The position numbers and the translations under genes were made by a program. This document shows, piece after piece, positions 25,038-32,067 of a stretch of 42,327 nucleotides of DNA. Position 1 is the stretch's first letter; each line of letters opens with the position of its first letter. The stretch covers positions 1 to 42,327 of the forward strand of contig JAFQIB010000118.1 of the NCBI GenBank assembly GCA_017397765.1, read 5' to 3'. The stretch comes from Clostridia bacterium. Its GTDB lineage: Bacteria; Bacillota; Clostridia; Christensenellales; Aristaeellaceae. Below the pieces are notes generated by a model. The model had not been told where the DNA came from, did not search any database, and saw only the letters and a list, made by a program, of their open reading frames with translations.

Positions 25038-26516
25038 ATGTACGACATGAAGCCCTATCTGCAGGAGATCGACCGGGTGATCGAAAAAGGCCCCTACAAG
25101 GACACCTGGGAATCCCTGACCGCATTCCAGCCGCCCAAGTGGTACCGGGACGCCAAGTTCGGCATCTTTATCCACTGGGGCGTCTATTCCGTGCCCGCCT
25201 TCGCCAACGAGTGGTACTCCCGCACGATGTATATTGAGGGTACCCGTGAATTCGAGCATCATGTGAAGACCTACGGTCCCCACAAGGACTTCGGCTACAA
25301 GGATTTCATCCCCCTGTTCAAGGCGGAAAAGTTCTCCGCCGACGCCTGGGCGGAGCTGTTCCGGAAGGCCGGCGCAAAGTATGTGGTGCCGGTGGCGGAG
25401 CATCACGACGGCTTCCAGATGTACAAGAGCGATATCTCCCACTGGAACGCCGCCGAAATGGGCCCCTGCCGCAACGTGCTGGGCGAATTGAAGGAAGCGG
25501 TTGAAAAGCGCGGCATGACCCTGGGCGCCTCCACCCACCGCGTGGAGCACTGGTTCTTCATGGGCCACGGCAAGGATTTTGATTCCGACATCAAGGAACC
25601 GCTGCAGCGCGGGGATTTCTACTGGCCCGCCATGCCCGAGCCCGCCAATCACCACGACCTGTTCTCCGAGCCCACCCCCACCCAGGAGTTCCTGGAGGAC
25701 TGGCTCTGCCGCTGCTGCGAGATCGTGGACAAGTATCAGCCCAAGCTGGTCTACTTCGACTGGTGGATTCAGCATCACGCGGTGAAGCCCTACCTGAAGA
25801 AGTTCGCCGCCTACTACTACAACCGCGCGGCGGAATGGGGCGTCGAGGTTGCCATCACCTACAAGCATGAAGCCTTCATGTTCGGCTGTGCCGTGCCGGA
25901 CGTGGAGCGCGGCCAGTTTGCCGACATCAAGCCCTTCTTCTGGCAGACGGACACCGCCATCGCCACCAACTCCTGGTGCTACACCGAGGGCAATTACTTC
26001 AAGTCCCCCAAGGGCCTGATCTGCGACCTGGTGGATATCGTCGCCAAGAACGGCACGCTGCTGCTGAACGTGGGCCCCAAGCCGGACGGCTCCATCTCCG
26101 AGCAGGATACCGCCGTGCTGACCGAGATCGGCGAGTGGATGGCGGTCAACGGCGAAGCGATCTACGGCACCAAGGTCTGGCGCAAGTACGGCGAGGGCCC
26201 CACGAAGGTCAAGGAGGGCCAGTTCACCGACGGCGTGGAGAAGGTCTTCACCGCCGAGGATATCCGCTTCACCGTCAAGGGCGAAAACCTGTACTGTACA
26301 GTACTGTCCTGGCCGGAGGACGGCAAGGTCGTCATCAAGTCCCTGGGCCACTCCGAGGACGCGAACCTGCCGGAGTTCCACGGCATCGTGAAGGATGTGG
26401 ACGTGCTGGGCTGTGCCGAAAAGCCCGTCTGGAGCCGCGAAAAGGGTGGCCTGCATGTCAGCGCCCCGTCGGTCAAGACGGACAAGCCGGTGGTCATCCG
26501 GGTCAAGATCGATTAA
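25038..26516 (+). CDS. Alpha-L-fucosidase, glycoside hydrolase family 29
   Basis: A protein of 492 residues that cuts alpha-L-fucose from oligosaccharides with retention. GH29 marks are KFGIFIHWGVYSVPAF.NEWY (40-60), VAEHHDGFQMY (119-129), and the nucleophile Asp241 in LVYFDWWI; the stretch NGTLLLNVGPKPDG ends the barrel. The last 90 residues form the usual beta-sandwich. No signal peptide is present. The start at 25038 has AGGAGG 7 bases before it; longer in-frame starts would fall upstream of, or in, the promoter. A small anchored protein gene follows after 10 bases. Confidence 0.95.
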   Translation: MYDMKPYLQEIDRVIEKGPYKDTWESLTAFQPPKWYRDAKFGIFIHWGVYSVPAFANEWYSRTMYIEGTREFEHHVKTYGPHKDFGYKDFIPLFKAEKFSADAWAELFRKAGAKYVVPVAEHHDGFQMYKSDISHWNAAEMGPCRNVLGELKEAVEKRGMTLGASTHRVEHWFFMGHGKDFDSDIKEPLQRGDFYWPAMPEPANHHDLFSEPTPTQEFLEDWLCRCCEIVDKYQPKLVYFDWWIQHHAVKPYLKKFAAYYYNRAAEWGVEVAITYKHEAFMFGCAVPDVERGQFADIKPFFWQTDTAIATNSWCYTEGNYFKSPKGLICDLVDIVAKNGTLLLNVGPKPDGSISEQDTAVLTEIGEWMAVNGEAIYGTKVWRKYGEGPTKVKEGQFTDGVEKVFTAEDIRFTVKGENLYCTVLSWPEDGKVVIKSLGHSEDANLPEFHGIVKDVDVLGCAEKPVWSREKGGLHVSAPSVKTDKPVVIRVKID

Positions 26517-26526
26517 GGACGCCAGC

Positions 26527-26958
26527 ATGAAAATACTTAGACAGCTGGCGATCATCCTGTTGACAGCAGCCATCGCCATCGGTGCCTATGAAACCTACTG
26601 GCACTGGACCGACGCCACCCACTTCCACAAGCAGTATCTGCGCAGCTGCATCAGCACCTATGAAAAGCATGCAGATATCCTGCAAGCCGTATTGCCCCGG
26701 CTGCGGGATCAGGAGATCCCTGCAAACCCGCGCGAGATGATCCTTGATCCATTGGTCGCCTACATACGCGGCGATACGCCCGAAAGCCGCGTTATTGAGA
26801 TCCCCTTGGAAAGCATCGGCGATTTCTACCGGCACACCTACCTCTACGGCCTTGTCTGGGCGGCAGATTACGATCTTCTCCTGGCCAAGAACCCCGAAAT
26901 GATCCTCATCTCCCTTGAAAACGGCTGGTGCGCCTACGTCACCACCCACCCCCAATAA
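26527..26958 (+). CDS. Small anchored protein, unknown
   Basis: A protein of 143 residues with one N-terminal hydrophobic helix (about 6-22) and a soluble domain beyond it, so it is either anchored or exported. No family is recognised. It begins 10 bases after the fucosidase stop. Its ribosome site is poor (AAGGA right at the fucosidase stop), so it probably depends on translation of the fucosidase gene. A strong hairpin at 26961-26996 ends the unit. Confidence 0.55.
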   Translation: MKILRQLAIILLTAAIAIGAYETYWHWTDATHFHKQYLRSCISTYEKHADILQAVLPRLRDQEIPANPREMILDPLVAYIRGDTPESRVIEIPLESIGDFYRHTYLYGLVWAADYDLLLAKNPEMILISLENGWCAYVTTHPQ

Positions 26959-26960
26959 CC

Positions 26961-26996
26961 AAAAGGCTGCACCCCACCCCGGGATGCAGCCCTTTT
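26961..26996. terminator. Bidirectional terminator
   Basis: Stem AAAAGG..CTGCA (26961-26971) with TGCAG..CCTTTT (26985-26996). Either strand ends in a T run, so it can serve both convergent units. Confidence 0.7.
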
Positions 26997-27012
26997 CATT
27001 TGCCAACACACT

Positions 27013-27053
27013 CAATTCCGAATTCCGAATTTCGAATTCCGAATTCCGAATTC
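27013..27053. repeat. TTCCGAA tandem array
   Basis: About five units of ATTCCGA, one with a single change. They lie directly before the stop codon of the GH105 gene. The same unit is found at 23023-23047. Confidence 0.8.
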
Positions 27054-27055
27054 CC

Positions 27056-28105
27056 TTACATAACCTCCGTCAGCATCAGAAACACCAGTCCCTGCCCATA
27101 CGCCGTAGCCTCAATCGGTACGGTGCGGTAGAAGTCCAGATCATGCCCCATGGGCGTGCCGTAGGACACGCCGCCGACGATGCCGTCCTCGCCCACCTGA
27201 GCAATCACACCCTGCAGGGCCTTCTCTGCCGCTGCCCTGCATCGGTCATCCAGCAGCCCCAGCCGCACGCCCTTGAGCAGCCCATAGGCAATCGCCGCGC
27301 TGGCGGAGGTCTCCAGATAGCTGTCTGCATGGTCGAGGAGGGTATGCCACAGGCCGGTCTCCCCGTCCTGCAGCTCCACCAGCTTCAGGCACTGCTCCTT
27401 CCAGGCGTTCAGGATGAACCGCTTCACGCAGTCATTGGCCTCGTCGTACTGATTCAGCCACTCGATGAAATCCACCGCGCCGCAGGTGAACCAGCTGTTG
27501 CCCCGGCCCCAGTAGGCCTCGCCGAAGTGATGCCTGCCGATGAAGCACCAGCCGTGATACCACAGCCCGGTCTTCTGGCTGTGCAGATACTTGATGTGCA
27601 GCAGGAACTGGTACTTGGCTTCCTCCCGCCATTCCCGGCGGTTCAGCGCCACACCCGCCCGGTACAGGAAGAGCACGGTCATGAAGAGGGTGTCGTCCCA
27701 GAGCTGCTCCTCGTTGACGTCATGGGTGGTGATGTGCTGGAAGCCGCCCTCCTCCGTGCGGGGCAGGCCGGTCATGACCCAGTTCGCCCAATCCTCGATG
27801 AGGGGACGGTAGACCTCGTCCTTCGTTTCCTCGTAGAGCATGGTCATGGCCAGCATGGGCGCAGTGGTGTTGATGTTGCGCACCGGCAGCCCGCGCTGCA
27901 TGTGCCGGGCATACCAGTCCCGGATATCTTTCAGGTCGCACTCGCTGCGGGTCTTCAGATAGACCTTCATCATCGCATACATCGCCACCCCCTGGGGCCA
28001 TTCCCAGGTGGAGAGGTTCATATGATCCTCCGGGTTGCCTGCGCCGCCGTCCTTCGTGGCGACGAGGCGGCTCATGACCAGCTTGGCGATCTCATTGTAA
28101 TTCAT
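27056..28105 (-). CDS. Unsaturated glycuronyl hydrolase, glycoside hydrolase family 105
   Basis: A protein of 349 residues, the usual GH105 length. It removes the 4,5-unsaturated uronic acid left at the end of oligosaccharides by rhamnogalacturonan or pectin lyases. Marks are NEEQLWDDTLFM (catalytic Asp at about 137), EAYWGRGNSWF (about 196-206) and DSYLETSASAAIAYGLLKG, all on an (alpha/alpha)6 barrel. No signal peptide is present. The start at 28105 has GGAGG 8 bases away and a consensus promoter upstream; a longer open frame to 28363 would read through that promoter and is rejected. Confidence 0.93.
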   Translation of the reverse strand: MNYNEIAKLVMSRLVATKDGGAGNPEDHMNLSTWEWPQGVAMYAMMKVYLKTRSECDLKDIRDWYARHMQRGLPVRNINTTAPMLAMTMLYEETKDEVYRPLIEDWANWVMTGLPRTEEGGFQHITTHDVNEEQLWDDTLFMTVLFLYRAGVALNRREWREEAKYQFLLHIKYLHSQKTGLWYHGWCFIGRHHFGEAYWGRGNSWFTCGAVDFIEWLNQYDEANDCVKRFILNAWKEQCLKLVELQDGETGLWHTLLDHADSYLETSASAAIAYGLLKGVRLGLLDDRCRAAAEKALQGVIAQVGEDGIVGGVSYGTPMGHDLDFYRTVPIEATAYGQGLVFLMLTEVM

Positions 28106-28141
28106 TCTGCATTCCTCCGTCACAGCGGATTTCTTACGGTC

Positions 28142-28170
28142 AGTATAACAGATTTCCTTCGGGTTGGCAA
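28142..28170 (-). promoter_or_regulatory. Promoter of the GH105 gene
   Basis: Minus strand: -35 TTGCCA (28165-28170), 17-base spacer, -10 TATACT (28142-28147). Confidence 0.8.
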
Positions 28171-28193
28171 CTCCGCAGGCTGTCAAAACACCC

Positions 28194-28222
28194 TTGCGCA
28201 GCCCGCTCCGGCATGCTATACT
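28194..28222 (+). promoter_or_regulatory. Promoter of the MBL-fold gene
   Basis: -35 TTGCGC (28194-28199), 17-base spacer, -10 TATACT (28217-28222). It is divergent from the GH105 promoter, with only 23 bases between the two -35 boxes. Confidence 0.75.
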
Positions 28223-28289
28223 GACAGCAGCAGCATGCGTTTCCCCGATTATGACAACATGGCCCGACCGGCCGGCAGGAGGTATTTTC

Positions 28290-29048
28290 ATGACGTTCCA
28301 GCGCGCCAATATCAAGCAGCCCCTCCCCAACGTGTATCTCATCGACGATGCAGGCGAAAGCACCTGTTACCTGGTCTGCGGCAGCGAACGCGCGCTGCTG
28401 ATCGACACCGCCAACGGCATGGAGGACCTGCACGCCATCGTCCGCAGCCTGACGGAGCTGCCCGTCACCGTCGTCAATACCCACGGGCACGGCGACCACA
28501 TCCTCGGCAATGTATACTTTGACGAGGCCTGGATGCATCCGGCCGATATCGGTCTGGCGGAGATGTTCTTCGGCTATGCCAAGGAAGAACTGGACAAGCA
28601 CGGCCTGAAGCCCTGTCCCCTCCGTGCGCTGGAGATCGGACAGGTGTTCGACCTGGGCGGCGTGCAGCTGGAGGTGGTCGATCTCAAGGGCCACACCGCC
28701 GGCTCCATCGGCCTGCTGGACAGGGACGCCCGCGTCCTCTACACCGGCGACGGCCTCAACACCCACCTGTGGATGCAGCTGGATCATTCCCTGCCCATGG
28801 AGACGATGCTGGAGACCTTCCTGGCCCTGAAGGCACAGCACGGCGCGGACTTCGATCACATTCTCCACGGCCATGCCCGGGAGCTGCGCGGCCGGGAGGT
28901 GCTGGACTGGATGATCCGGGGCTGCGAGGACATCCTCGCCGGCCGCACCGAGAACGACCCGCCCTACGAGTATTTCGGCGGCGTATGCCGTCAGCATCCC
29001 ATCAGCGACGTCCCCGGTGAGGTCATCGTCTATTCCGGCAAGCAGTAA
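28290..29048 (+). CDS. MBL-fold metallo-hydrolase
   Basis: A protein of 252 residues. The metal site is complete: NTHGHGDHILGN (His65, His67, Asp69, His70), GHTAGSIG, YTGDGL and HGHA near the end. These two-metal hydrolases act on thioesters, lactones, phosphoesters and others, and the substrate here cannot be told. AGGAGG lies 7 bases before the ATG. It shares a divergent promoter region with the GH105 gene and so may be controlled with it. A strong terminator follows. Confidence 0.88.
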   Translation: MTFQRANIKQPLPNVYLIDDAGESTCYLVCGSERALLIDTANGMEDLHAIVRSLTELPVTVVNTHGHGDHILGNVYFDEAWMHPADIGLAEMFFGYAKEELDKHGLKPCPLRALEIGQVFDLGGVQLEVVDLKGHTAGSIGLLDRDARVLYTGDGLNTHLWMQLDHSLPMETMLETFLALKAQHGADFDHILHGHARELRGREVLDWMIRGCEDILAGRTENDPPYEYFGGVCRQHPISDVPGEVIVYSGKQ

Positions 29049-29079
29049 GCCGCGTCCTGCCAGCGCTTTCCCGGCAGCA

Positions 29080-29122
29080 AACCGCCCTGCATCAGCACAG
29101 ATGCAGGGCGGTTCCTGTTTTT
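29080..29122 (+). terminator. Terminator after the MBL-fold gene
   Basis: Thirteen-base-pair stem AACCGCCCTGCAT (29080-29092) with ATGCAGGGCGGTT (29101-29113), then CCTGTTTTT. It touches the end of the convergent nitroreductase gene. Confidence 0.85.
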
Positions 29123-29843
29123 ACAGCGTCACGCTGCCGATATAAATCTGTCCGTCCAGCGTGGGCGGGTTTTCCTCCCGGAAGAAGCGGAAGGTCTCCG
29201 GGTGGGTCACATACAGATGGCACAGGCCGATGCCCATGTCGATCTTATTCATCCGTCCGTGGGTACGCTGCTTGATGAGCCCCAGCTCCTCGCGCCAGAT
29301 CCGCAGCGTCTCCCCCGCATGGGTCACGAACCAGGGCTGGCTGTTGGTTGCCGAAGGGGCCAGGCGCAGCGCCTCCAGGCGCTCATCCGGCCAGTCGGTG
29401 ATCTCCGCCATGGCCTTGCGCTTGAAATCCGCCGCGCCGGTGCGCCGGGCAACACCGTCCGGTACGCCGACGGCCATCATCACCGCCACCTTCATCCCCG
29501 CCGGAATGGGTTCGCCGCCCTCCAGGCTGCCAAGACCCACCCAGCAGGTGCCAAGGCCCAGGGACTGGGCATACAGATCCAGCTGCTGATACATGAAACC
29601 TGCGTTCAGCAGCCCATCGTCGGTGGGCTCGGAAAAGATCACGATGAAATGGGGCGTGGCCCATTTCTGCAGGAAGCTTCCATGCCTGGTGGGGATGATG
29701 CGTCCCTCGACCTTCGCGCCGGGAATCAGCGGCACAAGCTCCGCCATGCGTTCCTGCAGCGCTGCAAGCGTCTCCGGTGCAACGGCTTCGTTCCTGTAGG
29801 CGCGCACCGAACGGCGATGCAGAATCATCTCAGCGATATTCAT
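29121..29843 (-). CDS. Nitroreductase family protein (TM1586-like)
   Basis: A protein of 240 residues. It opens with the nitroreductase FMN-binding pattern LHRRSVRAYRNEAV (about 8-21) and has GLGTCWVGLGSL in the middle. The second half contains LAPSATNSQPWFV, as in the TM1586-type nitroreductases that carry two half-domains in one chain. It probably reduces a quinone, nitro group or other acceptor with NAD(P)H and FMN. The ATG at 29843 is preferred because AAAGGAG lies 10 bases before it; the in-frame ATG 21 bases upstream has no site. Confidence 0.83.
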   Translation of the reverse strand: MNIAEMILHRRSVRAYRNEAVAPETLAALQERMAELVPLIPGAKVEGRIIPTRHGSFLQKWATPHFIVIFSEPTDDGLLNAGFMYQQLDLYAQSLGLGTCWVGLGSLEGGEPIPAGMKVAVMMAVGVPDGVARRTGAADFKRKAMAEITDWPDERLEALRLAPSATNSQPWFVTHAGETLRIWREELGLIKQRTHGRMNKIDMGIGLCHLYVTHPETFRFFREENPPTLDGQIYIGSVTL

Positions 29844-29936
29844 GAATGCAGCACTCCTTTCCATCAGGCAGGCTTGCCCCTTGTCGTCCGGCTCAACGCA
29901 CGGGGCTTCACCTTGTATACGTCCAGGTCCGGCAAA

Positions 29937-31457
29937 TTATTTCACGCCGCTGCGGTTCGCGGTGTGCCAGTGGGCATTGAGGAAGTCCACCCGGCGCTCC
30001 AGCCACCACTGCAGGTGGGCCGCAGCCTCCTGCTGCGTGCTGCACCGGGCCGCCATCGGCGAAAGCTCGTGGGCAAATTCCTCATTATGCACCAGATTGT
30101 CCCACTTATCATAATTGCGCGCAAAGGCATCGCTGTACTGCTCTGCATCCCGGCCAATCATCTCCAGCACGCGGCTGAAGACTCCCGCATCGTAGGCAGC
30201 CGTCCACTTCTCCGCGATGATCTCCTGGAACCAGTCCTCGTACATCAGCACGGCGAGCCAGGGGTTGATGGATTGAAAGCTGTCATTCACGTCAAAGAGG
30301 ATATTGGCGGCATAGAAGCCCTGCGCATCCGCACAGCGGTTCTTGTTGCCCATGGCGGAGTCGAAATCCCAGGGCGCCTCAAAGGTCAGCCGCCGGTCTC
30401 CCCCTTCGCCGAAATCCGCCCGCATGAAGAAGCTGGTCAGATACACATCCGCATCGCAGACCACCTCATTGAGCAGATACAGATCCGCCAGGGAGTCGAC
30501 ATTGATCGCCCGTTCGACAGCTTCCCGGGGGGTGATCTCCGTCGTCCGTTTGATGCGGGTGCAGGCGTCGTTGAAAACATAGGCTTCGTCCCGGTACGCA
30601 GCGTGGTACAGGACGCGGTACACATTGTCCACATAATCGGCGATGAAATTCCGCTGCTTTGCAGAATATATATCGCTCTTGATGGTAAAGCCCCTGGTCG
30701 TACCTGCCAGCTTGCGGCCGCTGCCGTCGTTTCCGTCATAGGGCACCAGGCGCGCGTTGTTGGCATAGGAGACGGTAAAGCGGTTCAATTCCTCTTCGTT
30801 GACATAGTAGTCGTCAAACTCAAGGAAATAGCCGATATCCGTCCCCTGATAATCCGCCTTGGGCTTGGTGATATTCACCCGGTCGGCATTGACCTGCTGA
30901 TGCTCGCTGAGCAGATACACGCCCATGTATTCGCCGTTGATCGCCACCTCAACCAGCCTGGCGTCGGCTGCATACAGCCCATCCGGAGCCAGAAGGCCCG
31001 CCGCAATCGCCAGCGCAGCTTTGTTCCGGAGCATGGAGCCGTCCTTGTATTCCGCCAGCAGCACCCAGTTCTTCATCGCCGCCCCATCGTTGAGGCCAAG
31101 CATGCTCTGCGCCTCGCCGAAGCGGATGCGCAGGGGCTTCTTCGGGTATGAGGTCGTCCAGTTGCCCCTGACCTTGACCTCTGCCTCCGCCCCGTCGATC
31201 AGCCGTGCGCCGTCCTCATCAAAAACAGTGATCCGGCAGGGCTCATACCAGGGCTCCGGCGGGATCACATAGCCGGGCGTCCAGGTCACAATCTGGGCGG
31301 AAACATGCCCTGCGACAGGCTGCATCACAAAATCAAGTGCATTATCCGCCTGAGAGACCGTGGCGATTTCAATCCGGGCCATTTCCGCCGCCTGCGCCGC
31401 ATTGAAAAGCAGCGCCGCCAGCATCAGCAAAACCGTCAGGCACAGCCGTTTTTTCAT
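29937..31457 (-). CDS. Secreted CotH-type kinase protein
   Basis: A protein of 506 residues with a signal peptide (1-24, AAQAAE). The CotH domain is full length: VKVRGNWTTSYPKKPLRIRF (95-114), WVLLAEYKDGSMLRNK (131-146), EVAINGEYMGVYLLSEHQQ, and the catalytic/metal segment APWDFDSAMGN (361-371). Unlike the CotH protein at 11767-13728 it lacks chitobiase-like and repeat modules. AAAGGA lies 9 bases before the ATG. It is a single-gene unit, divergent from the cstA leader. The substrate is unknown; other CotH proteins phosphorylate proteins. Confidence 0.88.
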   Translation of the reverse strand: MKKRLCLTVLLMLAALLFNAAQAAEMARIEIATVSQADNALDFVMQPVAGHVSAQIVTWTPGYVIPPEPWYEPCRITVFDEDGARLIDGAEAEVKVRGNWTTSYPKKPLRIRFGEAQSMLGLNDGAAMKNWVLLAEYKDGSMLRNKAALAIAAGLLAPDGLYAADARLVEVAINGEYMGVYLLSEHQQVNADRVNITKPKADYQGTDIGYFLEFDDYYVNEEELNRFTVSYANNARLVPYDGNDGSGRKLAGTTRGFTIKSDIYSAKQRNFIADYVDNVYRVLYHAAYRDEAYVFNDACTRIKRTTEITPREAVERAINVDSLADLYLLNEVVCDADVYLTSFFMRADFGEGGDRRLTFEAPWDFDSAMGNKNRCADAQGFYAANILFDVNDSFQSINPWLAVLMYEDWFQEIIAEKWTAAYDAGVFSRVLEMIGRDAEQYSDAFARNYDKWDNLVHNEEFAHELSPMAARCSTQQEAAAHLQWWLERRVDFLNAHWHTANRSGVK

Positions 31458-31632
31458 CTTCCATCATCCTTTTCACCGCTCTGGCAGAAGCGCCGGTGCA
31501 TCTCCCAGCGCCCTGCAGATATTTTACCCCAAATCCTGCCGCAAGTCCAGCCGGGCACCGGATCATTTCAGCAACTCGGAGCGCCGCTGCGCTTTTCCGA
31601 TTGTTTTTACAATGTTTTTTGTCCCGCAGCTA

Positions 31633-31662
31633 TTGACATTGCCCCCCATGAAGGCGTATTTT
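31633..31662 (+). promoter_or_regulatory. Promoter of the T-box/cstA transcript
   Basis: Consensus -35 TTGACA (31633-31638), 18-base spacer, -10 TATTTT (31657-31662). The start of the transcript would be near 31669, which leaves room for a full T-box stem I. Confidence 0.6.
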
Positions 31663-31668
31663 ATTGGC

Positions 31669-31978
31669 GTAAACCACATAGTCAATGCGTTGATTGAGAC
31701 AAGCGCGCTTTCACAGCGTCCCCAGAGAAATGCCACTTGGTGCGAGGCATGACGAGCATGAAAGGTCAGCGTATCCCTCATGAGCAGTCCGCCGAAGCCT
31801 GCCCGGGAACGGGGGCGGTAGGTCAGACCGTCGTCTCCACGTTACAGGAGAGCACATTCACCGCTTGCGGTCGATGTGACAGAGAGGCTGCACCGGGTGC
31901 AGCAATGAGAGTGGTATCGCGGGAATTACAGCCCGTCTCTTGCAGATCTGTTTTCAGATCGGTGAGGGACGGGTTTTT
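31669..31978 (+). promoter_or_regulatory. T-box riboswitch upstream of cstA
   Basis: The T-box sequence is at 31907-31922 (AGAGTGGTATCGCGGG) with the tRNA-end bulge TGGT. Stem III (GCTGCACC/GGGTGCAGC) directly precedes it. The stem I tip is also present: AGAGA, then ATGCC (31730-31734), loop ACTTGGTGCGA, GGCAT (31746-31750). A terminator follows at 31932-31978. Bulge base U fits a tRNA with discriminator A, such as tRNA-Val or tRNA-Ala. The specifier lies near 31765-31771 (GTCAGCG), where GTC (Val) and GCG (Ala) are possible; I cannot settle it because the usual AGTA motif is not seen. Uncharged tRNA would allow cstA transcription. Confidence 0.8.
31932..31978 (+). terminator. T-box regulatory terminator
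   Basis: Stem CCCGTCTCT (31932-31940) with AGGGACGGG (31965-31973), inner GATCT/AGATC stem, then TTTTT. Its 5' side would compete with the antiterminator at 31907-31935. Confidence 0.8.
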
Positions 31979-32067
31979 ATATACATACGCTTTCCCCGAC
32001 GGATGCGACCGCGGCGCATATGCCAGAGAAGCGCGAGAAGACACAAAGCAGAAAGGATGTTTTGCAA

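Noticed and set aside
24720-26579. Open frame of over 600 codons opposite the fucosidase
   Set aside because: The plus strand has the GH29 motifs, AGGAGG and a promoter. The antisense product has no recognisable domain.
28106-28363. N-terminal extension of the GH105 protein
   Set aside because: It would overlap both divergent promoters and the start of the MBL-fold gene. The start at 28105 has a good ribosome site.
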